A stretch of 64,000 nt of DNA from Rummeliibacillus suwonensis (lineage in GTDB: Bacteria; Bacillota; Bacilli; Bacillales_A; Planococcaceae), in contig NZ_VCBL01000001.1 in assembly GCF_007896435.1 (NCBI RefSeq), forward strand, positions 1,207,345 through 1,271,344, written 5' to 3'. Made by a program: the position numbers and the translations under genes. Below the pieces are notes generated by a model. It saw only the letters and a list, made by a program, of their open reading frames with translations, had not been told where the DNA came from and did not search any database. Shown in pieces: positions 55,387 through 64,000 of the stretch. Every line of letters begins with the position of its first letter. The first letter of the stretch is position 1.

Positions 55387-55439
55387 TCTGGGCAAACAAA
55401 TATAATAAGATGACATTATAAAACAAAATTTATTTATTT

Positions 55440-55472
55440 AAAAATCGTCCCTTTTGTAGACGATTTTTTTAT
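55440..55472 (+). terminator. Terminator before the sigma factor gene
   Basis: AAAATCGTC pairs with GACGATTTT, loop CCTTTTGTA, then T-run. Confidence 0.8.
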
Positions 55473-55515
55473 TTTGCAATAATTCAATATAATTTAAGCT
55501 AAAACAGTCTTTCGT

Positions 55516-56076
55516 TTGTCTAATAGATATAAGACATACAGAGAAAGGATGAATAACCATAATCCATTTAATAAAAAAAGCTCAAAAAGGGATGAACAAT
55601 CGTTCCTAAAGCTTTTTCAACAATATCAAGAAGATATATACCGAATCGCTTTCACTTATGTGAAAAATCAAAATGATACTTTAGATGTGGTTCAAGAAGT
55701 AGCATATCGTTCATTTAAAAAAATAGATACATTGAAAAATCCTGAATATTTCAAGACGTGGTTAATCAAAATTACGATCAATTGTGCAATTGAATTAGTT
55801 AGAAAAAATAAAAAAGTAATTCCATTAAAGCCAGAGTATGAAGAGTTTATAGGTTCAGAAGATGAAGATGTTTCTCTTTCGATTACCCTTCAAGAATTAC
55901 TCGAACAGTTAAGTGAAGATGAAAAAGGTATCATAATTTTAAAATTCTACCAAGATTATTCATTTAAAGAAATTGCAGATTTATTGAATATACCTTTAGG
56001 AACGGTAAAATCAGTGTTCTATCGTGCCTTACATAAACTTCGAAAAAAATTTAAGGAGGATCACGTCTATGAATAA
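55516..56076 (+). CDS. ECF RNA polymerase sigma factor
   Basis: A 186-aa sigma-70 family group IV factor. Region 2: EDIYRIAFTYVKNQNDTLDV then VQEVAYRSFKKIDTLKNPEY and FKTWLIKITINCAIELVRKN; region 4: LPEDEKG-like LSEDEKGIIILKFYQDYSFK with the HTH LLNIPLGTVKSVFYRALHKL. It resembles B. subtilis SigV/SigX types. The start is unsure: TTG 55516 has no site and ATG 55549 directly abuts GAAAGG. It overlaps the anti-sigma gene by 8 nt. Confidence 0.85.
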   Translation: MSNRYKTYRERMNNHNPFNKKSSKRDEQSFLKLFQQYQEDIYRIAFTYVKNQNDTLDVVQEVAYRSFKKIDTLKNPEYFKTWLIKITINCAIELVRKNKKVIPLKPEYEEFIGSEDEDVSLSITLQELLEQLSEDEKGIIILKFYQDYSFKEIADLLNIPLGTVKSVFYRALHKLRKKFKEDHVYE

Positions 56077-56938
56077 CATAAAACAGGAAATGGAAAAGAT
56101 TGAGATTCCGAAAGAATTAAATAACAGAGTTGCTTTAGGGGTACAGCAAGCTAAAGAGGAAAAAAAGAGAGAGAAAAGATACCCTAGGTGGATGCTTGCT
56201 TCAATTGCTTCAGTAATGATTTTGATTGGTACTGGGTATGCCCTTGGTGGTTCAAATATTGTAGATGCTACTCAATCATTCATCAGTCAACTATTGGGTT
56301 CGAAGGAAAATTTCATGCAAGCTTTTCCTAATGAGAGCAAAGAAGAAATTAGTTACTTCGAACGACATTTGAAAATAGCAAAAGAGAATTTAACAGAAGA
56401 AGAGTTCAACAATTACAGTCAATTAATTAAAGAACAGACAGCGATATGGAGTAAGATACGACAAGAAAACAGAGAGCCTGATAGTAAAGAATCAAGGCGA
56501 TTACATCAGATTAAAGAATTACAGCGTTCCTACACAGATAAATTTAAATTAATCGAAGTCCAGCAGTATGCTAGTTACCCCATTACAAAACCAACATATA
56601 TACCAGAAGGTTATAAAAAAGTTGGCGAAAACTTTTCTATTTACCATAAAGGCGAGGAACCAGTCACTTCATTTGATTATAGCGATGGAGAGAATGTGTT
56701 TTGGACAGAACAGCTAAAAATAAATCAAACAACAGATTTAGAGTCTTCTTTTCATTTTGAAAAAAAGGATTCCTATTCTTTACGTGGACTTAAATTTGAA
56801 TATGGAACCTCTGAAGAACTAAACAAAACGGGTATGAAAGTAATTGTGCCAGAAAAAGGATACAAAATCATAATGGCTGCAGATATATTGTCAAAAGAAG
56901 AAATGGAAAAAGTTTTGCAGTCTATGATTGAAAGGTAA
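56069..56938 (+). CDS. Membrane anti-sigma factor with DUF4367-like domain
   Basis: A 289-aa protein: short cytoplasmic N-terminus, one transmembrane segment (WMLASIASVMILIGTGYAL at about residues 40-60), then an extracytoplasmic part whose end (KPTYIPEGYKKVGENFSIYH ...) is the DUF4367 pattern common in Bacillus anti-sigma factors (RsiV/YlaD-like setting). AAGGAGG lies nine bases before ATG 56069. Overlap with the sigma gene fits the usual partner arrangement. Confidence 0.82.
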   Translation: MNNIKQEMEKIEIPKELNNRVALGVQQAKEEKKREKRYPRWMLASIASVMILIGTGYALGGSNIVDATQSFISQLLGSKENFMQAFPNESKEEISYFERHLKIAKENLTEEEFNNYSQLIKEQTAIWSKIRQENREPDSKESRRLHQIKELQRSYTDKFKLIEVQQYASYPITKPTYIPEGYKKVGENFSIYHKGEEPVTSFDYSDGENVFWTEQLKINQTTDLESSFHFEKKDSYSLRGLKFEYGTSEELNKTGMKVIVPEKGYKIIMAADILSKEEMEKVLQSMIER

Positions 56939-57397
56939 ATGGACTTATACACATGAGGGGATTCATAATTGCGAGATAAAAGTTGGTGCTTTTTATTTAT
57001 TCAAGTAACGGGAGCAATTCTAGGGAAGCAATGCTAGTTTTCTTCACAAATCCATATCTTGATGAGTTGTTGCATTTATCCATAGCGCAATTCTATAGTG
57101 GTAATTTTGATCGTAAAAATACGTTGGAATAGATGTTTGGCAGTCGTCTAGTGATACCGAGTGTAAAAGATTGGTAGCTATTTCTAATTTGGAAGAGTAG
57201 TTGTTGACCGCAGTCTTCTATAAAATCGCTATTAAATCCTACAATTTTATTTTATTAAATCGGCACCAGGAAGAGATTTTAAAGCACCTGTTTCTTAAAT
57301 ATAGCTCGTGCAAAATGTGTACTTATTTTTCACTGCATAAAAATTTTTGTATTGGGGAAAGATTGTAGAAACAAATCTAACTGGAGAACAAACATTT
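56939..57397. other. Intergenic region with a possible SMR-type N-terminal scrap
   Basis: At 56970 a TTG frame reads LRDKSWCFLFIQVTGAILGK and stops after about 22 codons, like the start of small multidrug-resistance membrane proteins. The rest is AT-rich with no gene or terminator I can support. Confidence 0.35.
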
Positions 57398-57742
57398 ATG
57401 ATTATTCTTTCCCTTTTATTAATGGTAAGCGGATTATTAATAATTAATGCTATTTACGCTTACCATAATACACATATTGATCCAAATTTTTTGCCCACTT
57501 TATGGTACTATATTAAGGTTATCCCTTTTTTTCTATCTGCAAGTATGATGGTTGGATATGGGGTAAAGTTTTTAACAAAAATCGTAGATAGCCTAACCTT
57601 TTCGCTTATTGTATCTAAAGGAATGGAGATTTTAGTTAGTGTAGCAATCGGATACATATTTCTAAAAGAAATTCCCAGTTGGCGTACAGGGGTTGGTATC
57701 CTAATTATATTAACCGGTTTTTGGGTATTAAAAGAAAAATAA
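57398..57742 (+). CDS. Four-helix EamA/SMR-like membrane protein
   Basis: A 114-aa product with four hydrophobic segments: MIILSLLLMVSGLLIINAIY, VIPFFLSASMMVGYGVKFL, FSLIVSKGMEILVSVAIGYI and WRTGVGILIILTGFWVL. The last pair (IFLKEIPSWRTGVGILIILTG) matches the end of EamA/SMR proteins. CTGGAG lies 11 nt before ATG 57398; the frame extends upstream to 57347 without a site. Could be a half-gene of a larger EamA transporter. Substrate unknown. Confidence 0.55.
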   Translation: MIILSLLLMVSGLLIINAIYAYHNTHIDPNFLPTLWYYIKVIPFFLSASMMVGYGVKFLTKIVDSLTFSLIVSKGMEILVSVAIGYIFLKEIPSWRTGVGILIILTGFWVLKEK

Positions 57743-57796
57743 GGGGTTTCTGCCGCTACTTTTGTGGAATAAATCGCAATTATTTATATGTGCTTT

Positions 57797-58047
57797 AACA
57801 GGCGTGTTGATTAGGAAAAAAATAGGTGATAAATTGGACAAAATTCTAAAAAAAACATATATTTTTAGCTCCATTTATGTAGATTGGAGCGAAGGCTTGC
57901 TCGACTCCCACGGGAAAAGCGAACAGTTGAGACCCCGCAGCGAAGCGAGGAGGCTTAGCGTTCGCCCGTAGGAAAGCGAGCAAGCCGTAGCGGAAACCAG
58001 TGAATACCCTTATATTTTGTGGAGAAAATTGGATAATCAACACGTTT
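57797..58047. repeat. Repeat with CGTGTTGATTA / AATCAACACG ends (whole copy)
   Basis: From CAGGCGTGTTGATTAGG to GGATAATCAACACGTTTG, about 250 bp, with clear terminal inverted repeats and internal GGCTTGCTCGACTCCCACGG and GGAAAGCGAGCAAGCCG. It is the shortest complete copy in the window and has no gene. Confidence 0.7.
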
Positions 58048-58100
58048 GATGCTTTAATTCTTATTCCATACTGTTCCGTCTATTGAGTAGACAGTAACTT

Positions 58101-58257
58101 TTTATCCCGCTTTAACGGGCAGTAAGACCCACATTTCAAGATATAGAGAGAAACGAGAAGATAGGACGGGGGATGAACTGCCCGTATAAGTCCGACTGGT
58201 GCAGCTAACCATCAGTGGAGGATGAAGAAAATCTTCACTGATGGAGTTTCACTTTAT
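58101..58257. repeat. bcr1-like repeat, intact short form
   Basis: TTTATCCCGCTTTAACGGGC to ATGGAGTTTCACTTTAT, 157 bp, with both main stems kept (ACGGGCAGT/ACTGCCCGT; CCATCAGTGGAGG.../CTTCACTGATGG). Confidence 0.77.
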
Positions 58258-58448
58258 TTAGATCATCTATTTTTCTATCATCTCTGCATAATTTCAAAAA
58301 CCATACCAGTGGATTTTCAACATTCTAAGTACCTATAGAAAAGTTTTAATATGCAGTAAAAGTATTTTTTGAAGTATACATTATTAAATAAAATTCAATA
58401 TGGTTAAAATAAATGGGAAGTAATTAAAAAATGAAAGAGGGTGATCCA

Positions 58449-58655
58449 ATGCCTAATACAAATAAACCCAATAGACTTATTGCTGAGACTTCGCCTTACC
58501 TATTGCAGCATGCCTACAACCCTGTAAACTGGTTTCCATGGGGTGAGGAAGCCTTTCAAAAAGCAAAGCAAGAAGACAAGCCTGTTCTTGTCAGCATTGG
58601 ATATTCGACATGTCATTGGTGTCATGTAGGTAAAATCATTCGTATAAGTTCATAA
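58449..58655 (+). pseudogene. yyaL: Truncated yyaL (DUF255, thioredoxin-domain protein)
   Basis: The start [20 protein letters not shown] followed by [19 protein letters not shown] and YSTCHWCHV is the unmistakable N-terminus of YyaL/spermatogenesis-associated protein 20, normally near 680 aa. After CHWCHV (58626) homology ends and eight unrelated codons precede a stop. The remaining ~600 residues are not in the window, so a deletion or insertion removed them. GAGGGTGATCC precedes the ATG. Confidence 0.8.
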
Positions 58656-58945
58656 TAGGGAAAACTCCTGCTTTTTAACCCTTTTAAATATAATAAATTT
58701 TTTAGCCCATCGGTAGATAGTCAAATTTGATATTCTTAATAGCTCAATTACTTGCTTCGCTCATAAATATAGCGCAATCGACCTCATTTATGCTTATGTA
58801 TACAAATTATAAGAATTGTTAATAGAGTAAATAACATGATAGCGAATAGATAAAATAAAAAGTATTTGATTAGACACAGGGAGAAAGCGTGGAAAGTCAC
58901 TCTGCTGTATAGGTGTCGAATCTTATCAGTGGAGGTATGAAAGGG
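58656..58945. other. Junction region between truncated yyaL and IstA remnant
   Basis: AT-rich with no open frame or recognised repeat. TGTATAGGTGTCGAATC near 58900 may be the outer end of a former IS21-family element, judged only by distance to the istA start. Confidence 0.35.
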
Positions 58946-59432
58946 ATGTTAGCGTCTGAAATTAATTGTTTCAAAACATTACGAAATGAAAAAGGTTTAT
59001 CTATTAGCCAAATAGCGGATACCTTAGCAATAAATTGGAGAACCGCAAAGAAATATGGGGATGAAGATCAACTTCCTCAAGAGAAGAAGATATTAAAAAG
59101 GGAATGATGTATAAAGAACGATGTGGCCAAATTATTATCGACTGGTTGGAGGAAGATTCTAAAATAAAGAGAAAGCTACGTCGAACAAATAAACAAATGC
59201 GTGAGGCGTTAGTAACTATGGGTTTCACAGGTTCTTATCGAACAGTCTGCGACTTTATAGCGGATTGTAGAGCGGCAAGAGAAGATGAAAAATCAAAAGG
59301 ATATGAACGGTTAGAGCATCCAAAAGGAGAAGCCCAAGTGGATTTTGGTGTAATGGAAGCCGTTCATGAAGGGGAAATTGTCGATATACATGCGTTAATC
59401 ATGTCATTTCCAGCAGTGATGAGGGTTCTATA
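58946..59432 (+). pseudogene. Remnant of IS21-family transposase IstA
   Basis: Two frames joined by an early stop: MLASEINCFKTLRNEKGLSI...TAKKYGDEDQLPQEKK (N-terminal HTH) and then IIIDWLEEDSKIKRKLRRTN...MGFTGSYRTVCDFIADCR and EHPKGEAQVDFG, the start of the DDE catalytic domain. It ends in MSFPAVMRVL at 59432, where IstA proteins normally continue (MSFPYSNA...). About two thirds is missing and no istB follows. Confidence 0.8.
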
Positions 59433-59493
59433 ATATTTTTTTAACATTACACATAACACGTAATTAATTGGTCTAAGATATGTATGGTTAAAA

Positions 59494-59536
59494 TAGAGTA
59501 GGAGGCTAATCAAACTAATGGTTAGCCTCCTACTCT
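59494..59536 (-). terminator. Long hairpin after the eis-like gene
   Basis: AGAGTAGGAGGCTAA pairs perfectly with TTAGCCTCCTACTCT around TCAAACTAATGG. On the minus strand it is followed by ATTTTAACC, so it is likely the terminator of the 59594-60814 gene. Confidence 0.65.
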
Positions 59537-59593
59537 AATATCAAGCGTAAGAGTATGTGTGTATTTGTATATTTATAGATTTCATCTAGGTAT

Positions 59594-60814
59594 TTAAAAC
59601 GCTTTGGTACAAATAGGTTTCTGATCTATTGTAAACAGATTATGGACTGAATTCATATAGTGTTGGTTTGAAAGCTCAGCTAACCCCAATCTAACCAATG
59701 TTTTAAAATTAGCAACTCCCATAACCAAAGATGATAAGTTAGAAATATCCATTTTAATTTCTACATCAAACTGTGATAAATTAATGTCACTGATCTCTCC
59801 TTTAACAAAAGAGACAATAATAGGTTTGCTGTTCTTAGGGTAAAAAGAATCTTGTATAGAAAATTTAATTACAAGCGTTTCATTATAAAATTGATGATTT
59901 TTGACTTTCAATTCTTCGAAAAAACTCTTGAGGTTAATAATTCTATACATAACACCAGTTCCAATATGAGCTATATGTTTATGTTCATTCAATGAAGGAA
60001 AGTTGATCATAAGAGGTTGATCACTTTCAGGTTGAGATACAAAATGAATTAGTTCATCGTCACTTGAGTTAATAATTATTCGATTAATCTGGTCAGATTG
60101 ACTATGGAGAAAACTCGAAAACTCTTTAAGAACTTCTGATGACTCGTAAAAGTATTCATGAATATATAAGTTACGTTCTTCTATGGAAAATACTAAATAA
60201 CCCTTTAGTTTTTTGGTTTCATCTAAAAATCCGATAATAGTACCGTAATTAAACGGACGTTCTAATTCGCTTGGATTCAGGATACGCTTTGTCATACCAT
60301 GCGTCTGATAAAAAAACTTATTATAAAACTCTAGTAATTCATTACTATCCTTAACTGTTAGTTCTTTAAGATGTTGCTTCGTATGATAATCAGGAAAAGC
60401 TTGAGGTTTTAAGTAAAATTGATATACTTTAGTTCCTATACCAAATCCCATTTTCTTATAAAAAGAAAAATCAAATGGATATAGCATCGCGAGTGTAACG
60501 TTATTTTCATCTGCTGACTGTATAAAATATTGAATCAAGTGATAAGCATTCTTTTCTTTTTTATGAAGAATATCTACCGCTACCATTCCCAGACCATAAG
60601 CAAGTATCGAAGTTTTGTTATAGTTTAATTCAAACTTAAAAACTCTTATCCCGGCTACTAATTTTTTTGATTTGAATAGGCCATATGTGGTCTCGTGAAT
60701 AGATTCTTCAATATGTTCTCTAAGCCATTTATCTGCATTCAACGCTGGCCAAGCTCGATTGACAATTTCTGCATAGGTATCAATTTCTTCACCAGTTAGT
60801 TTTTTAATTTCGAT
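59594..60814 (-). CDS. Eis-like GNAT N-acetyltransferase, start codon not canonical
   Basis: The Eis family has two GNAT folds plus an SCP2-like C-terminal domain, about 400 aa. Seen: LAYGLGMVAVDILHKKEKNA (acetyl-CoA site), LAMLYPFDFSFYKKMGFGIG, and the end VMGVANFKTLVRLGLAE typical of the SCP2 part. The coding pattern runs upstream of the first TTG (60742) through KIEIKKLTGEEIDTYAEIVN to a ribosome site AAAAGGGG, where only ATA (60820) or ATC (60814) codons lie in frame. With that start the length is about 406 aa, right for Eis. Some Eis proteins acetylate aminoglycosides; the substrate here is unknown. Confidence 0.75.
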   Translation of the reverse strand: MEIKKLTGEEIDTYAEIVNRAWPALNADKWLREHIEESIHETTYGLFKSKKLVAGIRVFKFELNYNKTSILAYGLGMVAVDILHKKEKNAYHLIQYFIQSADENNVTLAMLYPFDFSFYKKMGFGIGTKVYQFYLKPQAFPDYHTKQHLKELTVKDSNELLEFYNKFFYQTHGMTKRILNPSELERPFNYGTIIGFLDETKKLKGYLVFSIEERNLYIHEYFYESSEVLKEFSSFLHSQSDQINRIIINSSDDELIHFVSQPESDQPLMINFPSLNEHKHIAHIGTGVMYRIINLKSFFEELKVKNHQFYNETLVIKFSIQDSFYPKNSKPIIVSFVKGEISDINLSQFDVEIKMDISNLSSLVMGVANFKTLVRLGLAELSNQHYMNSVHNLFTIDQKPICTKAF

Positions 60815-60892
60815 TTTTATTACCCCTTTTCATAAAAACATAAGAATAATTGTCAAAGTCAATTATTCAACAGTTATTAAAAATGCTTTTTT

Positions 60893-61525
60893 TTAAAGCA
60901 ATTTTAAAAAGTCTCTTGTATTTTCGATATAATAATCTGGTTTGACAGTAAAGGTTTTAACTTGTGAATAAGTTAACCATTTAACGCCAACTGTTAACAT
61001 GTTTGTTTTTTTACCAGCAAGAATATCTGCATCGCTATCTCCCACAAATATTGCCTCGTCCTCCGTAATGTTAAATTTATCAAGAACTTTCATTATCCCT
61101 TCATTATCCGGTTTTGGTTTAGTAACGTCATCTGCAGTAACAATATAATCAAATAAGTGATTAAGATTTAAATAATTAAGAGAGATTTCTAAACTTCTAA
61201 ATGATTTACCGGTAACAATAGCAAGTAAATAATTTTGTTCTTTTAGGAAATTTAACAAATGTAAGATCTCTTTACTTTCTTTTAAATGTTCATTATGTGT
61301 ATTTGTATAATGTTCATAATATTTTTCAACCGCTTCATCTTTTCTATCTGATTTTAAATTATTATGAATGATTCCAATTTCTGAGGGGCCAAACATTTTA
61401 ACAATTTCTGCATCTGATAAATTAATCTTATCAAATTCATTGAAAACCTTATTAAATGAGTAAAAACATATAGGTAATGTATCTACGACTGTGCCATCAA
61501 AATCAAAAATAATTGCTCTAAGCAT
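60893..61525 (-). CDS. HAD-superfamily phosphatase (phosphoglycolate-phosphatase-like)
   Basis: A 210-aa HAD hydrolase with all four motifs: FDFDGTVVDT (I, nucleophile Asp9), IVTGKS (II), KPKPDNEG (III, Lys) and FVGDSDADILAG (IV). The helical cap between residues 18 and 80 is of subfamily IA. AACGAGGAGTG precedes ATG 61525. The eis-like gene follows after about 78 nt on the same strand, so the two may be one operon. Substrate unknown. Confidence 0.87.
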   Translation of the reverse strand: MLRAIIFDFDGTVVDTLPICFYSFNKVFNEFDKINLSDAEIVKMFGPSEIGIIHNNLKSDRKDEAVEKYYEHYTNTHNEHLKESKEILHLLNFLKEQNYLLAIVTGKSFRSLEISLNYLNLNHLFDYIVTADDVTKPKPDNEGIMKVLDKFNITEDEAIFVGDSDADILAGKKTNMLTVGVKWLTYSQVKTFTVKPDYYIENTRDFLKLL

Positions 61526-61703
61526 TATTTCACTCCTCGTTATATATTAATATTTTAATTATCTAAAAATTGCTAATTTTTATAATATCAGTATATCAAT
61601 AATAATTCAATCCTAAAAATTTCAAAATTATTCTATTTTTTTAATGTATTCGCCATTATACCATTATATCTTCTATTTTTCTTATTTACTATTTTTAAAA
61701 ATA

Positions 61704-61733
61704 TTGACAACAAAAAGGTTTGTTTGGTAATAT
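61704..61733 (+). promoter_or_regulatory. Sigma-A promoter for the 61818 HAD gene
   Basis: TTGACA at 61704-61709 and TAATAT at 61728-61733, 18-bp spacer, upstream of a leader of about 80 nt. Confidence 0.65.
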
Positions 61734-61817
61734 ATTCATATGGTGTTTGAATTTTTAATTATTTCTAAATTATTTGAATACTCAGCGAATAGTGAATTGA
61801 TTAATAGGGGGAGAGAG

Positions 61818-62444
61818 ATTATATACAAATCTATTGTTTTTGATATTGATGGGACATTAATTGATACTGAGAAAGCGGTAATAGGATCGCTTCAGAAAAT
61901 GCTAAAGGTTGATTACGGTCAAGAGTATAAGATAGAGGAATTGTCATTTGTACTCGGTATACCTGGTGCTAGAGCATTACCTTACTTTGGGATAGAAGAT
62001 GTAGAAACTGCAGATATACTTTGGGGCAAGTACATGCAAGAATTTTTAGATACTGTCTCAGTATTCGACGGCATCTTAGATACTCTGAAGAGTTTAAGAG
62101 CGTTAAATATTCCAATGGGTCTAGTAACATCGAAAACCAAACGAGAGATTGATAATGATTTTTCTAAGTTCGGATTGAATGACTTTTTTCTTCATATTAT
62201 TTGTGCAGATGATACTGTAAAACATAAACCTAATCCTGAACCTTTATTAAAATACTTAAAAGTTTCTCAAACAGAAGCTAAAGAAGCTATTTATATTGGA
62301 GACACTAATTACGATTTGGAGTGCGCAAGAGATGCTCGTATTGATTTCGCGCTAGCTTTGTGGGGATGCCAAAAACCGGAAGAAGTAAATGCATTCTTAA
62401 ACTTAAGTCATCCAAAAGAAATAATTAAATTAATTGAAATATAA
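61818..62444 (+). CDS. HAD-superfamily phosphatase, start codon not canonical
   Basis: HAD motifs VFDIDGTLIDTE (I), LVTSKT (II), KHKPNPEP (III) and YIGDTNYDLECA (IV) in a subfamily IA layout. Proteins of this type start one or two residues before YKSIVFDIDGT. There the sequence reads AGGGGGAGAGAG-ATT-ATA-TAC, a strong ribosome site followed by ATT/ATA instead of ATG/GTG/TTG. Upstream in-frame TTG/ATG codons (61740, 61797) lack a site. I therefore mark ATT 61818 (or ATA 61821). The truncated dehydrogenase follows after 9 nt, so both were one operon. Confidence 0.75.
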   Translation: MIYKSIVFDIDGTLIDTEKAVIGSLQKMLKVDYGQEYKIEELSFVLGIPGARALPYFGIEDVETADILWGKYMQEFLDTVSVFDGILDTLKSLRALNIPMGLVTSKTKREIDNDFSKFGLNDFFLHIICADDTVKHKPNPEPLLKYLKVSQTEAKEAIYIGDTNYDLECARDARIDFALALWGCQKPEEVNAFLNLSHPKEIIKLIEI

Positions 62445-62453
62445 GGTGGTTAA

Positions 62454-62770
62454 ATGAAATTATTAAACAGAGAAGCAAGGGTAAATAGTAAAAAGCAAAT
62501 AATATTTACTGAGGCATATGAGAATAACTTCGAAGATCATTTAATATTAAAGACCAAATATGTAGGAATATGTACTTCAGATTGTAAAAATTATTTATAT
62601 AATGACAGATCATATTTTGGCCATGAGCTTGTTGGAGAAGTATTAATAGATTTTGAAGACTTTCAAAAGGGTGATCATGTGGTTGTTTTTCATAAGCATG
62701 GTTGCATGAAATGTAGTAAATGTTCAACCGATAGTAACTTATGCAGCTCTCCTAATTCAGTTCCAGTAGG
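62454..62770 (+). pseudogene. Zinc alcohol dehydrogenase cut by an IS21-family element
   Basis: The frame reads YVGICTSDCKNYL, FGHELVGEV and GCMKCSKCSTDSNLC: catalytic zinc ligands and the four-cysteine structural zinc loop of medium-chain zinc dehydrogenases. After about 105 residues (near 62770) the sequence switches to transposon end DNA (TGTTTTTTGCAAGCAAAAAG). About 240 residues are missing here; the rest should lie beyond the element, outside the window. Linked to the HAD gene upstream. Confidence 0.8.
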
Positions 62771-62840
62771 TGTTTTTTGCAAGCAAAAAGTGCAGAAAAT
62801 TGCAGAGAAATTTACATAGGCTTGCAGCTTTTCTTTTACA

Positions 62841-64000
<1,160 letters not shown>

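Noticed and set aside
57762-58043. Overlapping frames of 65-69 codons on both strands
   Set aside because: They fall inside the terminal-inverted-repeat element at 57797-58047.

Overview
The window is low-GC DNA from an endospore-forming member of the Bacillaceae/Planococcaceae (Bacillus-, Lysinibacillus- or Rummeliibacillus-like). The evidence is spore genes (a CotH kinase, a YaaH/SleL cortex hydrolase, two Tlp small acid-soluble proteins), Bacillus-type gene order (yqhH-yqhG, nadB-nadC-nadA, ECF sigma/anti-sigma), strong AGGAGG ribosome sites with frequent TTG/GTG starts, and many copies of a TTTAT-flanked repeat that I equate with the bcr1 type of the Bacillus cereus group. Species was not determined.

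Layout. 1-3.6 kb: allantoin degradation operon (allC, a coupled 80-aa unknown, allB). 4.5-10.3 kb: siroheme synthesis and assimilatory sulfite reduction (SUMT, SirB, a 54-aa DUF2292 protein, CysJ, CysI), followed by an IS200-type element. 11-20.5 kb: esterase, small membrane proteins, CotH, YqhH/YqhG, spore glycosidase. 20.5-25.2 kb: an ECF S component and the NAD de novo operon. 25.4-30 kb: MarR, patatin, GNAT and Lrp genes with many repeats. 30-33.1 kb: thiamine-precursor ABC transporter (ThiXYZ-like, minus strand) behind two tandem TPP riboswitches. 33.3-42.1 kb: an NRDE protein, then a probable organosulfur cluster: one MetN/MetI pair, three different MetQ/NlpA-type lipoproteins, an LLM flavin monooxygenase and an acyl-CoA-dehydrogenase-like flavoprotein. 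42.3-54.2 kb: accessory region with four MFS exporters (one frameshifted), an Rgg-type regulator (also frameshifted), tlp genes, and a cell-wall M23 hydrolase preceded by an unexplained structured RNA candidate. 54.4-57 kb: lipoprotein and ECF sigma/anti-sigma pair. 57.7-64 kb: a decayed region with a truncated yyaL, an IstA remnant, an Eis-like acetyltransferase, two HAD phosphatases, and an alcohol dehydrogenase cut by an IS21-family element that runs off the window.

How the genes fit together. Sulfur is the main theme: siroheme made by SUMT/SirB is the cofactor of CysI, and the 35-42 kb cluster looks able to import and oxidatively desulfurise organic sulfur compounds, releasing sulfite for CysJI (inference). 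Nitrogen scavenging (allantoin), NAD synthesis and TPP-controlled thiamine-precursor uptake complete the metabolic part.

The intergenic DNA is unusual: about 14 bcr1-like copies, several head-to-tail and sharing one TTTAT; a second repeat family ending in GGATAATCAACACG; and two arrays of GAGCGAATAA-type units spaced at 21 bp. Functional calls rest on motif recognition by eye; no database search was run.
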